From Parapedobacter sp042666505 (GTDB lineage: Bacteria; Bacteroidota; Bacteroidia; Sphingobacteriales; Sphingobacteriaceae), in NCBI RefSeq assembly GCF_042666505.1, contig NZ_JBHTDN010000007.1, positions 124,001-188,000 of the forward strand: a DNA stretch of 64,000 nucleotides, read 5' to 3'. Of the stretch, positions 8,489-17,854 are shown in pieces. A model generated the notes under the pieces. That model saw nothing but the letters and a program-made list of their open reading frames with translations, was not told the origin of the DNA and made no database searches. Position numbers and translations under genes: made by a program. Within the stretch, counting starts at the first letter, position 1. Each line of letters opens with the position of its first letter.

Positions 8489-8523
8489 AAAGGCTGCCTC
8501 GTATGTGCTACGAGACAGCCTTT
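8489..8523. terminator. Bidirectional terminator between DUF721 and ompH genes
   Basis: AAAGGCTGCCTCGTA (8489-8503) pairs with TACGAGACAGCCTTT (8509-8523), one mismatch, 5-base loop. Plus-strand readout ends in CCTTTCTTATC and minus-strand readout in CCTTTTTGG, so it can serve both convergent transcripts. The stretch from 8311 to 8488 shows no convincing gene. Confidence 0.8.
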
Positions 8524-8547
8524 CTTATCTTATCGTGATTCTTGGGA

Positions 8548-9120
8548 TTACTTTGACGGGGTAGCCGCTGGAGTTGTGGATGTGATGCCCAACTTCGTTT
8601 TTACATCGGCCGTCAGGTCGTCGCCCCCTGCAAAATAAGGGATGGCCGAGTTGGCGATGTCAAATACATATGCATATCCCTTTTCTTTTGCAACGCTTTG
8701 CACAGCGGTATTCGCTTTCTGGAATATCGGTGCGAACAGCTCTTCCTGCTTGGTCTGAAGTTCCTGCTGGGCAACTTGTTGTACCTCTTGGATCCGACGT
8801 TGAATTTCCTGCAGTTCCGTGCCCAGTTTCTGTAATTGGGCATCTATCGAATCTTTATTGGCTTCGCTACGGTTACGTTGCAGATTTTGAGCTTCGGTAA
8901 GTTTTTTATCATGCTCGGTTCCCATTTGTTGCAATTCGCCTTCCTTGGTCTTTTGAAGGTTTTCAAATTCCGTTTGAGCAGTTTTGAATTCCGGCATGGC
9001 TTGAATGATGTCATTCGAATTGACATGGCCGATTTTCTGCTGCGCGCTAACGAGTTCGGTTGATAAAAACAGCACCGCAACCATCCCTACACCTTTTAAC
9101 AAATTTTTCATGCTATTCAT
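8548..9120 (-). CDS. OmpH/Skp family periplasmic chaperone
   Basis: Skp-type chaperones hold unfolded outer-membrane proteins in the periplasm and hand them to the Bam complex. The product has a signal peptide (LLKGVGMVAVLFLSTELVSAQQ), the conserved KIGHVNSNDIIQAMPEFK start of the mature chain, a long Gln/Glu/Lys coiled coil (about residues 45-115) and a C-terminal beta segment (YAYVFDIANSAIPYF). I start at ATG 9120 (MNSMKNLL); ATG 9111 is equally plausible, and the upstream extension to 9153 lacks a signal-peptide pattern. It lies behind a second ompH copy and bamA on the same strand. Confidence 0.9.
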   Translation of the reverse strand: MNSMKNLLKGVGMVAVLFLSTELVSAQQKIGHVNSNDIIQAMPEFKTAQTEFENLQKTKEGELQQMGTEHDKKLTEAQNLQRNRSEANKDSIDAQLQKLGTELQEIQRRIQEVQQVAQQELQTKQEELFAPIFQKANTAVQSVAKEKGYAYVFDIANSAIPYFAGGDDLTADVKTKLGITSTTPAATPSK

Positions 9121-9234
9121 TTTGATTTTTCTTGTTTGTGGGGGCAGTCCCATACCCCATACTTGTGAATTATACAGTTTTTATTCGTAAGCTAATAGTT
9201 CCTAGATTAAAGCAGCGCAATGATACAAAATGAA

Positions 9235-9771
9235 TCAATTTTCTGCAAGTGACGGATCGGGTTTGTATCCCAATCGCGTGATGACATCATTGCTTTTGTC
9301 CAGCCTCGGGTTGGCATAGAGAAAAGTAACCTCACTGCCCTTGTCAAGGATGATATCTAAACTTTGGTCGGTCGCAATCGCCTGGATGGCTTGTGCCACC
9401 CGGTCTTGTATGGGTTTAACCAGTTTAACACGTTCGTTAAAAAGATCGCCCTCGAACCCGAACTTCTGGCGTTGGAATTCTTTGGCCTCACGTTCTTTGA
9501 GTACAATTTCGTCTTCCCGTTTCCGGCGCATCTCTTCACTAAGCAGTACCTGGTCTTCTTGATAAGACTTATAGAGTTTTTCAATTTCCGCAAAACGGTT
9601 ATCCACCTCTTCCTGCCATTGTACCGACAAAGCGTCAAGCTGCTTTTGGGCGGCCAGGTATTCGGGAATATGTTTTAAGACGTATTCGGTATCCACATAG
9701 GCAAACCGTTGTGCAAATGTCGCAGAAGACGCCACTACCGACAATACTATTATACCTATTATTCTTTTCAT
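9235..9771 (-). CDS. OmpH/Skp family periplasmic chaperone (second copy)
   Basis: Paralogue of the gene at 8548: signal peptide MKRIIGIIVLSVVASSATFAQ, mature start RFAYVDTEYVLKHIPEY, a charged coiled coil rich in Glu/Arg/Lys, then the closing LDIILDKGSEVTFLYANP segment and a short C-terminal tail. The ATG at 9771 gives the cleanest signal peptide; an ATG two codons upstream exists. It sits directly downstream of bamA on the same strand, so the pair probably serves BamA-dependent outer-membrane assembly. The tandem ompH arrangement is common in Bacteroidota. Confidence 0.9.
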   Translation of the reverse strand: MKRIIGIIVLSVVASSATFAQRFAYVDTEYVLKHIPEYLAAQKQLDALSVQWQEEVDNRFAEIEKLYKSYQEDQVLLSEEMRRKREDEIVLKEREAKEFQRQKFGFEGDLFNERVKLVKPIQDRVAQAIQAIATDQSLDIILDKGSEVTFLYANPRLDKSNDVITRLGYKPDPSLAEN

Positions 9772-9910
9772 GGTCATTTTATTACGTTTTTAATAACTGG
9801 AATACTGCTACAAAAGTAATTCCATTTTTTCATTCGAAATAATTTCTTTTAATGCGAATGGAACCTGTGTTTTAGACATTGATGTCAGATATGGACATAG
9901 CACGTTCCCA

Positions 9911-12466
9911 TTAGTTAAATCCGCCCATTTGTTGCATGATGCTGAACGTGAAGTTCTGCCTCCACTGGCTAGAAGGTACTCCCGGTATGGGGTCGAACGC
10001 GTGCCCATAGTCTATACCTAACAGACCGAAGATCGGTAGGAAGATACGCGCACCCACACCCACAGAACGACGAACCTTGAACGGGTTGAAGTCACGGAAG
10101 TTATTCCAGGTGTTACCACCTTCGGCAAACGCCAACACGAATACGGTAGCCTGGTCATTCAGCATAACCGGGTGCCGGAGTTCCAGTTGGTATTTATTGT
10201 AAATGGGACTACCCGAATTTCGGGCGATGTTGACATCTGCTCCGTCGGGAATGACCATTCCGTTGGCATACCCCCGCATCGCGATGATTTCCGAACCCTG
10301 AAGAAAGTCAAAGCCCATCATGCCGTCCCCGCCTAGTTTGAATCGTTCAAATGCCGACTGCCCTGTAACACTATTGTAGGTGCCGAGGAAACCAAACTGC
10401 GCCTGTGCTTTCAGCACCAACTTGCCGGTAATCCGGGTAAACCATTGGGAATCGAATTTCCATTTGTGGTATTCCGTCCACTTATAGCGCTCCTCGTTGG
10501 GTGCCGTCGGATAGTTGACGTTATTAAATGACGAATAGGGAGGGGTCACCTGGATGGTGAGCCGAATGTGCGATCCCGACGTCGGATAAATGGGAGCATC
10601 CACCGAGTTACGGCTGATTTCCTGTGTAAGGTTGATGTTGTAGGATGTTCCGTTTTCAAACAGGAATCCCGGGTAGTTCTGCAATTTATATTGCTGGAAA
10701 CCCAGTGAGTAGTTCAGCTGAAACCAGTTATCAGGCCATTGCAGCCGCTTACCCAAACTGACGGTCACACCGTTCATCCAGATGCGGTTCAGATCCTTAT
10801 CGGCTGCTATCTGGCGTCCGGTCCAGTAATCGAACCCACCGAACGATGAAGACGATGTATACGCACTTACCCCGAAATAAATCGGCTTCTTGCCACCCAA
10901 CCACGGTTCAGAGAACGAGAAGCTATAGGATTGGTATCGCTTACCGCTGGTTTGTCCGCGGAGGCTCAGCTTCTGGCCATCGCCTCTTGGCAATGGCTTC
11001 CAGGCACTCTTATCGAAAAGATTGCGGGTCGAAAAATTGTTGAACGAAAGTCCCAGTGTACCGATGACCTGCCCCGCACCAAATCCTCCGGAAAGCTCCA
11101 CTTGGTCGGAAGGTTTTTCTACCACATTGTATTCGATATCGACCGTTCCGTCTGAGTGGTTAAGATTCGTGGGGACCGGATTGGTTTTTTGTTCGTCAAA
11201 ATTACCGAGCTGTGCGATTTCCCGTGTGCTCCGCATTAACAGCTCTTTCGAAAATTTTTGCCCGGGCTTGGTGTGGATAGACCGGAGCAATACCCGGTCA
11301 TTAGTCACATCGTTGCCCTTCAAAATGATATTGTTCACCGTAAATTGGGCACCCTCGTAGATACGCAGGTCCAAATCGATGGTGTCGTTATAAATCTTCG
11401 TCTGCACCGGATCCACCGTAAACGTCAGGTAACCGTCGTTGAGGTAAAGGGAAGACACATCATCGCTGTTGCGGGTTGGTCCCATCAGCTTGGTGTTCAG
11501 CTTTTCCTCGCTGAACACTTCACCCTTCTGGATACCCAGGATGACGTTCAGCAACGAGTCGGAGTATTTGGCATTTCCCTGCCAAGTGATATTGCCAAAA
11601 TAGTATTTTGATCCTTCGTATAAGTCGATATCGACGATGACGTTGCGGTTGTTGTACTTGTAAAATGTGTCCCGCAGAATTTCGGCATCCCGATACCCAC
11701 GCTCGTGCATTTTGGCAATCAGTTTTTCTTTGGCTTCTTTGTATTTATCTTCCTTGAATTTGCCCGGCCCGGTAATCCGCCACCAGGTACGCTGCCTGAC
11801 GCCCTTGAAAAATTTGCGGAGCTGGTGTTGAGAAAAATCTTCGTTGCCGGTGAAATTGATGCGGTGTGCGCGTACTTTCCGGTTCTTATCTACGTTAACA
11901 ACCAGAATCTGGTTGTTAACCTGGGCAGAATCTTTTACCGGTGCCATCGTGATCTCGGGATACAGATATCCCTTTTCACTCAAGTAACGGGTAATGGTAT
12001 TCCGCGTGGTATTCATCAGGTTCTCGTTGACAATTTTACCCGTATTTTCATTGAGTTTTTTGCGTACCTCCTCGGTTTGGGTTTTATTGAGGCCTTCGAT
12101 GTCGATTCGGGTAAGGCGCGGACGTTCCACTACGTGGATATTGAAGAAGATGGAATCCCCTTTTATGGCATCGGCGTAGAGTTCTACTTCATCAAATAGA
12201 CCCTGGGACATGAGATTTTTCACCACGCTCGAGGTTGCATCGCTGGGAACCTCAATGCGTGACCCCACAACCAATTTGGAAATGGTAATGAGCACATCGT
12301 TGTCAAGGTATTCCGTGCCGCTGACCGTTACCCCTCCGATGATGTAATTCTGGGGATTGAGGTAACTGAATTCGTCTGAATCATCCACTGGTATCCCGCG
12401 TTGTTGGGCGAGGGACGCCCCCGCCGTTAATAGGGTAATGAGTACAAAAAAGAGTGTCCGCTTCAT
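9911..12466 (-). CDS. bamA: Outer membrane protein assembly factor BamA
   Basis: BamA inserts beta-barrel proteins into the outer membrane. The 851-residue precursor begins with a signal peptide (MKRTLFFVLITLLTAGASLAQ), followed by about five POTRA repeats over residues 35-470 (for example GGVTVSGTEYLDNDVLITIS and FTVNNIILKGNDVTNDRVLL), then the Omp85 barrel. Family landmarks in the barrel include GGFGAGQVIGTLGLSFNNFS and the GSEIIAMRGYANG segment matching the conserved VRGY loop. It lies in one orientation between uppS upstream and the two ompH genes downstream, the usual envelope-biogenesis order. Confidence 0.95.
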   Translation of the reverse strand: MKRTLFFVLITLLTAGASLAQQRGIPVDDSDEFSYLNPQNYIIGGVTVSGTEYLDNDVLITISKLVVGSRIEVPSDATSSVVKNLMSQGLFDEVELYADAIKGDSIFFNIHVVERPRLTRIDIEGLNKTQTEEVRKKLNENTGKIVNENLMNTTRNTITRYLSEKGYLYPEITMAPVKDSAQVNNQILVVNVDKNRKVRAHRINFTGNEDFSQHQLRKFFKGVRQRTWWRITGPGKFKEDKYKEAKEKLIAKMHERGYRDAEILRDTFYKYNNRNVIVDIDLYEGSKYYFGNITWQGNAKYSDSLLNVILGIQKGEVFSEEKLNTKLMGPTRNSDDVSSLYLNDGYLTFTVDPVQTKIYNDTIDLDLRIYEGAQFTVNNIILKGNDVTNDRVLLRSIHTKPGQKFSKELLMRSTREIAQLGNFDEQKTNPVPTNLNHSDGTVDIEYNVVEKPSDQVELSGGFGAGQVIGTLGLSFNNFSTRNLFDKSAWKPLPRGDGQKLSLRGQTSGKRYQSYSFSFSEPWLGGKKPIYFGVSAYTSSSSFGGFDYWTGRQIAADKDLNRIWMNGVTVSLGKRLQWPDNWFQLNYSLGFQQYKLQNYPGFLFENGTSYNINLTQEISRNSVDAPIYPTSGSHIRLTIQVTPPYSSFNNVNYPTAPNEERYKWTEYHKWKFDSQWFTRITGKLVLKAQAQFGFLGTYNSVTGQSAFERFKLGGDGMMGFDFLQGSEIIAMRGYANGMVIPDGADVNIARNSGSPIYNKYQLELRHPVMLNDQATVFVLAFAEGGNTWNNFRDFNPFKVRRSVGVGARIFLPIFGLLGIDYGHAFDPIPGVPSSQWRQNFTFSIMQQMGGFN

Positions 12467-12523
12467 CTATCTAATTTATCGCCGCTAAAGTACGTCAAAC
12501 AGTTGTTAATTTTTGTTAAAAGG

Positions 12524-13267
12524 TTATTTTGCCAATTGCTCGCTTGTTAATCCGAATCGGCGCTCGCGTCGCTGATAGGCGAGGATAGCCTCAAATAAGT
12601 CGGTCCGTCTGAATTCCGGCCACATTTTATCGGTAAAATATAATTCGGCATATGCCAATTGCCACAGAAGGTAATTGCTGATCCGCTGCTCGCCACTGGT
12701 TCGGATCATGAGCTCAGGATCGGGCATATCGTGGGTTTCAAGGCACTGGGCAAATCTGCTCTCGTCGATCTCATCGGGAAGGAGCCGGCCCTGTGCGACC
12801 TCCCGGGCGAGCTTACGAGCCGCCTCCGTGATTTCCCAGCGGGCGCTATAACTTAGGGCGAGTGTCAGCGTACAGTTCCCGTTGCCGGATGTTTTTTCGA
12901 TGGCTTCAAATAATCGATCATGGCATCTGGTGGGTAGCTTATCGAGGCTGCCTATGGCGTTGAGCTTCACGCCATTATCCATAAGGGTTTTTGTTTCCTT
13001 ATTGATAGTGTTCACCAAAAGTTCCATGAGTGCAGATACTTCCAGTTTCGGCCGGTTCCAGTTTTCTGTGGAAAAGGCATAAAGCGTGAGGTATTTAACG
13101 CCGATTTCTACCGCTCCTTCAACCGTATCTCGAACCGCTGCCACACCGCTTTGGTGACCAAACACGCGCAATTTGCCCCGCTCTTTTGCCCATCGGCCAT
13201 TGCCGTCCATAATGATGGCAATGTGTTGGGGCAGCCGGGCTTTATCTATCGTTTCCTTGATATCCAT
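12524..13267 (-). CDS. uppS: Isoprenyl transferase (undecaprenyl diphosphate synthase)
   Basis: Cis-prenyltransferase that makes the C55 lipid carrier for peptidoglycan and O-antigen. The 247-residue protein carries the family's N-terminal HIAIIMDGNGRWAKERG (catalytic Asp and the diphosphate-binding Asn-Gly-Arg) and the C-terminal SGEQRISNYLLWQLAYAE motif. It has its own -7 box upstream and precedes bamA on the same strand with a 57-base gap. Confidence 0.95.
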   Translation of the reverse strand: MDIKETIDKARLPQHIAIIMDGNGRWAKERGKLRVFGHQSGVAAVRDTVEGAVEIGVKYLTLYAFSTENWNRPKLEVSALMELLVNTINKETKTLMDNGVKLNAIGSLDKLPTRCHDRLFEAIEKTSGNGNCTLTLALSYSARWEITEAARKLAREVAQGRLLPDEIDESRFAQCLETHDMPDPELMIRTSGEQRISNYLLWQLAYAELYFTDKMWPEFRRTDLFEAILAYQRRERRFGLTSEQLAK

Positions 13268-13281
13268 CGAAGAATTTTGTG

Positions 13282-13289
13282 CAAAGTTA
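13282..13289 (-). promoter_or_regulatory. -7 promoter box of uppS
   Basis: TAACTTTG on the minus strand matches TAnnTTTG and lies 15 bases before the uppS ATG, in the 33-base gap after the DUF6089 gene. It suggests that the uppS-bamA-ompH run can be transcribed separately from nadK. Confidence 0.55.
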
Positions 13290-13300
13290 ACAGAAAAAAT

Positions 13301-14122
13301 TTATCGCCACTCCGGGCATCCTCCTTTAAAGATCGTGTAGGAAAGCGTGACCCCTACCGTCATAAATGAATCGTAAGGGCGGCCGTCGCCGCGCTGCGAG
13401 CCCGGAACGGCCGAAGCCGCATCCCGGTAGGCTAAATAACGCCAGTCGCTTACGGTCAAATCGACCGGCAGGGGAGGAGGCGACATCGGGTAGTTCCCGC
13501 TGACGTCGTCAAGGTAGTCTGTGAAGGTCAACCGATAGGCCAACTCGATACCGATTGACCACGACCCCCGCAGGTTATACTTGAAGCCCGCTCCAAACGG
13601 GAGGGAGATCGCGAATTTTTCGTAAGGCGAGGGATTGTCGTTTGCATCGTACTCCGTTTGGACGGAACGTAGGTTTACCTTTTGCGGAGTTTCGCCGGCG
13701 ACATAGGGACGGTACCATTTCGGTTCGAATTGTATGCCCCCGATTCCTCCAAAAATATAAGGCGTATAGACAATCCTTCCACGCTGGGGCAGCCATTTAA
13801 AGAAATTGAAATCTACCAGCAACGCCGCTTCTTTCACCGGGCCAAAGAAGCCTAGGTTGCGTTCTCGCCGTTGTTCAAAACGGGAATCTCCATCGTACGC
13901 AAATAAATTGGCTTGGGCTACGTTGGCGCGCAAACCCCACGTATGATTGAAATTGTACTTCACAAACGCTCCTGCCGCCCAATCGTTGAACGCCAGTGGA
14001 TTTTCCGGATTCAGGTCGCCCATATACCCCGAAGCCCCGCCCTGTAAGCCCAATTCCCACTCCTGCGCGTGGGTATTTGTGAGTTGGAAAACGATGATTA
14101 ACGTCAGAAGTCCTCGAAGCAC
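13301..14122 (-). CDS. DUF6089 family outer-membrane beta-barrel protein
   Basis: The 273-residue protein has a signal peptide (MLRGLLTLIIVFQLTNTHA) and the mature start QEWELGLQGGASGYMGDLNPENP typical of the DUF6089 family, predicted small outer-membrane barrels found next to uppS and bamA in Sphingobacteriaceae. Alternating aromatic strands and glycine-rich turns (PYIFGGIGGIQFEP, LPFGAGFKYNLRGSWSIGIE) support a barrel. The start is a GTG at 14122; promoter-like TATCTTTA lies about 30 bases upstream on the minus strand. The exact role is not established. Confidence 0.85.
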   Translation of the reverse strand: MLRGLLTLIIVFQLTNTHAQEWELGLQGGASGYMGDLNPENPLAFNDWAAGAFVKYNFNHTWGLRANVAQANLFAYDGDSRFEQRRERNLGFFGPVKEAALLVDFNFFKWLPQRGRIVYTPYIFGGIGGIQFEPKWYRPYVAGETPQKVNLRSVQTEYDANDNPSPYEKFAISLPFGAGFKYNLRGSWSIGIELAYRLTFTDYLDDVSGNYPMSPPPLPVDLTVSDWRYLAYRDAASAVPGSQRGDGRPYDSFMTVGVTLSYTIFKGGCPEWR

Positions 14123-14232
14123 CTTATGGGTTGTCTATAATACAAAGGGGTAAAGATAGCTATTTTCGTTTACGTGTAAAGACCTCCGTGTAAATCGGCG
14201 GTGCAGGCGTTCCGTCCCCGCGTTGTGTTCCA

Positions 14233-15117
14233 TCAATAATTCCGGGCATCGAGCCCCCAGAGCAATTTGTTGCGTAGATTTGAAAAATAACGATAATCTT
14301 TTAGCCGTAAAAGGTTTACTTGGTAGTGGGCTCGGCTGATTTTGAGACGGATATCCGTGGAAACGGAGGTCGTCTGCGAATCGCACGACAGCAAAAACTT
14401 GCCGCTTCGGCTTTCGATTTCCAGATCCAGCTCCATGTCGTCCGAAATAACAACCGGCCTCACATTAAGGTTATGCGGTGAAATGGGCGTGATGACGAAA
14501 TTGCCGCTGCCGGGCACAATAATGGGACCGCCACAGCTTAATGAATAGGCGGTGGATCCGGTCGGTGTTGCGACGATAATCCCATCCGCCCAGTAGGCGT
14601 TCAATAGTTCACCATTCAGATACGCATTAACCGTAATCATTGCTGAGCTGTCGCTCTTGAACAGGGTAATATCATTTAATGCAAACGGATTGCCGCTAAA
14701 GAGTGTCATCTGCTCGGATCGTACGGTTAACAAGGTCCGCTTCTGGATGTTGTATTCACCCCGGAAAATCGCTTCCATCGCAGGGTCGATCGCGTCTTTG
14801 TTGATATCTGCCAGAAAGCCGAGCCTGCCGAAATTGACGCCTGCCACCGGAATACCCGAATCGCCCACGATGGCCACGGCAGCCAGCATGGTACCATCAC
14901 CGCCCAGGCTTAGCATAAATCCGATGTCATCCGGCAGTTCACTGCGATTCGTATAACTGTTAAGTTCTTCCGAAAAGGCAACCTGCTGCCGCAGAGACTG
15001 TCGGAAATCTTCATAGATCCACAGTTCTGCATCCTTCGCAATCAATAAATCAAATAAGTGCTGCACATAGGGAATGACCGAGGGCTGAAATTCCCGTCCG
15101 TAGACCGCTATCTTCAT
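14233..15117 (-). CDS. nadK: NAD kinase
   Basis: NAD kinase phosphorylates NAD to NADP with ATP. The 294-residue protein has the catalytic GGDGTML motif near residue 75, the GVNFGRLGFL segment, and the NAD-binding WADGIIVATPTGSTAYSLSCGGPI stretch. It starts 4 bases after the CBS protein stop, so the two are one transcript. Length is normal. Confidence 0.96.
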   Translation of the reverse strand: MKIAVYGREFQPSVIPYVQHLFDLLIAKDAELWIYEDFRQSLRQQVAFSEELNSYTNRSELPDDIGFMLSLGGDGTMLAAVAIVGDSGIPVAGVNFGRLGFLADINKDAIDPAMEAIFRGEYNIQKRTLLTVRSEQMTLFSGNPFALNDITLFKSDSSAMITVNAYLNGELLNAYWADGIIVATPTGSTAYSLSCGGPIIVPGSGNFVITPISPHNLNVRPVVISDDMELDLEIESRSGKFLLSCDSQTTSVSTDIRLKISRAHYQVNLLRLKDYRYFSNLRNKLLWGLDARNY

Positions 15118-15121
15118 AGTA

Positions 15122-15784
15122 TTACATGTTGATATAGTTCATCAGTTGCTCATAGCGGTCGCGCGAGTTGTCGCGGCTATTTTCGTCGTTGTAGGTAGCC
15201 TTGACCGTATAATCATGACGTAAAAACGAAGATACGATGGATGAAATATTCGATTTATTGATTTTAATTGTGACCTCCAACCGGGAGGAATCTGAAAAAG
15301 TTTGTACATAGGAGTTCAGGATCTGTGCGTTGTCAGACTCAACAATATGGGCAATGTGTGAAAGCGCATTGTCACGGTATCCCATTTCCAGCACAATAAT
15401 GCCGCCCGGCTGATGAAGGGACATCGTTTGACTCAATGTGTTTACTAATTCCAATGGGGTAACGGCTCCCAGGTAAGCATGCTGTTCGTCGACCACTGCC
15501 AGCAGATCAAGTTGGTAAATCTGAAAAAAAAGCATGGCGTCAAAAATATGCTGGGTTCCGTAGATGTGGATTTGTTGATATACAACATCAGCGTATTCAA
15601 GGGATTGGTCGGCATTTGCAAGACCTGCCAGGGATTCATAAGTCACCGATCCGAGGAACAGGTTATTTTTCACCACGGGCAGTTGGGTCAACCGCAGATC
15701 AACCATCCTGTCGAGCGTATAGCGGACGCTATCCGTCGGATTGATTGCGTAAATGTCGTCGATGATGACCTGACCGATATTCAT
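15122..15784 (-). CDS. CBS-domain protein upstream of nadK
   Basis: About 220 residues, with two CBS motifs in the first half (VIIDDIYAINPTDSVRYTLDRMVDLRLTQLPVVKNN and the following LLAVVDEQHAYLGAVTPLELV), which usually bind adenine nucleotides, and an ACT-like second half (GGIIVLEMGYRDNALSHIAHIVE). The ATG at 15784 is chosen because CBS homology begins there; the open frame to 15847 adds 21 residues without support. The tight link to nadK suggests nucleotide sensing around NADP synthesis, but that is inference. Confidence 0.82.
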   Translation of the reverse strand: MNIGQVIIDDIYAINPTDSVRYTLDRMVDLRLTQLPVVKNNLFLGSVTYESLAGLANADQSLEYADVVYQQIHIYGTQHIFDAMLFFQIYQLDLLAVVDEQHAYLGAVTPLELVNTLSQTMSLHQPGGIIVLEMGYRDNALSHIAHIVESDNAQILNSYVQTFSDSSRLEVTIKINKSNISSIVSSFLRHDYTVKATYNDENSRDNSRDRYEQLMNYINM

Positions 15785-15990
15785 GACTGCTCTCCAAGCT
15801 CTTTTTATATTAAACGAATAAAATGCGCGATCGTTTAATCTATTCAAATTTTTGTGTTGCCCCCAACTTCACTTCGCTTGTCAAAATTAGTCGGTTTTGT
15901 TGATAACCGCGACTATTTTGCTTTTTTTTTCGCACATTGGTCAATTTTTGAAGTAATTAAACAAAGGAATGACAATACGCGAACTTTTAC

Positions 15991-15998
15991 TACTTTTG
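15991..15998 (+). promoter_or_regulatory. -7 promoter box of the acyltransferase pair
   Basis: TACTTTTG matches TAnnTTTG. It is about 48 bases before the TTG start at 16046. A second match, TAATTTTG at 16056-16063, lies inside the called reading frame. Confidence 0.5.
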
Positions 15999-16045
15999 GC
16001 TGCTGATCGCCTAACAGGGCACAGCAGGTTATAAAAGGCGGATTA

Positions 16046-16885
16046 TTGCACAGGCTAATTTTGGAAGACAAGGATAAATATATCATTATTCGGGAAGTAA
16101 TTCGTAAGAAAAATCCGCAACTTCTCCGGTGGATGCCCCGCTTTCTGTTGCGCTATATCGAGCGGGTCGTGCATGAAGAGGATATCAATCAGGTAATGGC
16201 CAACATCGGACACCTGCAGGGACTGGATTTTGTCGACGGGTTGATCGGTGAGCTAGGGGTCATTGTCGAACTTCGGGGCGAAGAAAATATCCCGGGGGCG
16301 GGGGGCGTGATTTTTGCCTCTAACCATCCATTAGGCGGCTTGGACGGTATAGCGTTTATGCATGCACTGGGCAAATATCGACGGGATATTAAATTCATAG
16401 TTAACGATATTTTATTGAATATCAAAAATTTGGAACCCTTGTTTGTCGGGGTGAATAAGCACGGTACACAAGGCCGGAGAGGAATGGAGCAAATTGAAGA
16501 GGCGTATGCCCAGGATCATGCGCTGTTGGTATTTCCTGCCGGCCTGGTATCCCGCAAACGCCACGGCAAGATCGAAGACCTGGAATGGAAAAAAAGCTTC
16601 ATCAGCAAGGCAAAAAAATATGGGAAAGACATTGTACCCGTTTATATCGACGGAAGAAATTCCCGTTTTTTTTATAACTTCGCCCGTTTCAGGGAATTTA
16701 TTGGTATCAAACCGAACATCGAAATGTTTTATCTTCCGGATGAAATGTTTGCACAGAGAAACAAAAAAGTGACCATATGTATAGGAAAACCAATTTCTTA
16801 TACTTATTTTGACGCCTCCAAAAGTGAAAAGGAGTGGGCTGGGCATATGAAACAATTGGTTTATAACTTAGCTCCTGAAAACTAA
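16046..16885 (+). CDS. Lysophospholipid/amino-acid-lipid O-acyltransferase family protein
   Basis: A 279-residue PlsC-superfamily acyltransferase. Visible motifs are ASNHPLGGLDG (the His-Asp catalytic pair, here with five rather than four residues between), FPAGLVSR in the position of the FPEG motif, and PVYIDGRNS. The next gene, 4 bases downstream, is a GNAT-fold N-acyltransferase; adjacent genes of these two types make glycine or ornithine lipids in Bacteroidota (GlsA with GlsB). This one would esterify the second fatty acid. The start is uncertain: no ATG fits, and I use TTG at 16046, preceded by AAAGGCGG at a reasonable distance. Product assignment is by family resemblance and context. 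Confidence 0.75.
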   Translation: MHRLILEDKDKYIIIREVIRKKNPQLLRWMPRFLLRYIERVVHEEDINQVMANIGHLQGLDFVDGLIGELGVIVELRGEENIPGAGGVIFASNHPLGGLDGIAFMHALGKYRRDIKFIVNDILLNIKNLEPLFVGVNKHGTQGRRGMEQIEEAYAQDHALLVFPAGLVSRKRHGKIEDLEWKKSFISKAKKYGKDIVPVYIDGRNSRFFYNFARFREFIGIKPNIEMFYLPDEMFAQRNKKVTICIGKPISYTYFDASKSEKEWAGHMKQLVYNLAPEN

Positions 16886-16889
16886 CTAT

Positions 16890-17846
16890 ATGCAAGAAAT
16901 AATAGCACCTGTTGACCGCAGTTTCATAAAAAGGGAGCTTACTCAAGAGGCGTTTGTCAGGTATACCAATAACGGGAACAACGAAATTTACCTGGTCAAC
17001 CACCATAATGCTCCCTATACGGTAAAGGAAATCGGACGATTAAGGGAACTGACTTTTCGGGCGGCCGGAGGTGGTACGGGATTGGACTTGGATTTGGACG
17101 AAAACGATACGTGCGAGGATGCCTATGATCAGCTAATCGCTTGGAACCCGGAAGATGAGGAAATTATCGCCGGCTACCGATTAATCAAGTGTAAGGATGT
17201 GGGTACTAACGGTCACGGAGAGATTAATTTGTCAACGGCGCATTACTTTCATTTCTCACCCAAATTCATTGCTGACTATTTGCCGTATACGATTGAGTTA
17301 GGCCGTTCTTTTGTGCAACCTAAATATCAACCGGGAAAAGATAATCGGAAAGGTTTGTTCTCACTCGATAATCTGTGGGATGGGCTGGGCGCTGTGGTGA
17401 AGCTCAATCCCGACGTCAAATACCTATTTGGCAAAGTGACGATGTATCCCCATTATAACCGGGAAGCCAGAGATCTGTTAATTTACTTCATGCACCACTA
17501 TTTTCCCGATAGTGAGGGGTTGGTTTGGCCGATCAAGCCGCTGGGCTATTTTACGGATGCCTCGAATTTCCACCAACTGTTTGACGGCTTGGAGTATAAA
17601 GAAGGCTATAAGATACTCAATGGACGGATTCGGGCATTGGGAGAAAACATACCGCCGTTGATCAATACCTATATGAACCTTTCTTCTACCATGAAAACGT
17701 TCGGTACCGCCCAGAATAATGAGTTCGGTACGGTGGAAGAAACCGGAATCATGATCACGATAGACGATATCTTCGAAAGTAAAAAGGAGCGACATATTTC
17801 TACCTATGAACGCGATAAAGAAATCGGAAGCCGAAAAGTAATTTAG
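16890..17846 (+). CDS. GNAT-fold N-acyltransferase (GlsB/OlsB-like)
   Basis: A 318-residue protein of the hemolysin/OlsB-type acyltransferase family (Acetyltransf_5-like), which transfers a 3-hydroxy fatty acid from acyl-ACP to the amino group of glycine or ornithine. Family landmarks are RLRELTFRAAGGGTGLDLDLDE with D-E-D acidic residues, AGYRLIKCKDV, and the ELGRSFVQPKYQ motif. It directly follows the O-acyltransferase gene, so the two should form an amino-acid-lipid pathway. Which amino acid is used cannot be read from the sequence. Confidence 0.78.
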   Translation: MQEIIAPVDRSFIKRELTQEAFVRYTNNGNNEIYLVNHHNAPYTVKEIGRLRELTFRAAGGGTGLDLDLDENDTCEDAYDQLIAWNPEDEEIIAGYRLIKCKDVGTNGHGEINLSTAHYFHFSPKFIADYLPYTIELGRSFVQPKYQPGKDNRKGLFSLDNLWDGLGAVVKLNPDVKYLFGKVTMYPHYNREARDLLIYFMHHYFPDSEGLVWPIKPLGYFTDASNFHQLFDGLEYKEGYKILNGRIRALGENIPPLINTYMNLSSTMKTFGTAQNNEFGTVEETGIMITIDDIFESKKERHISTYERDKEIGSRKVI

Positions 17847-17854
17847 GAGGCCGG

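Noticed and set aside
8320..8538. Open frame of 72 codons downstream of the DUF721 gene
   Set aside because: It runs through the bidirectional terminator and has no recognisable protein pattern.
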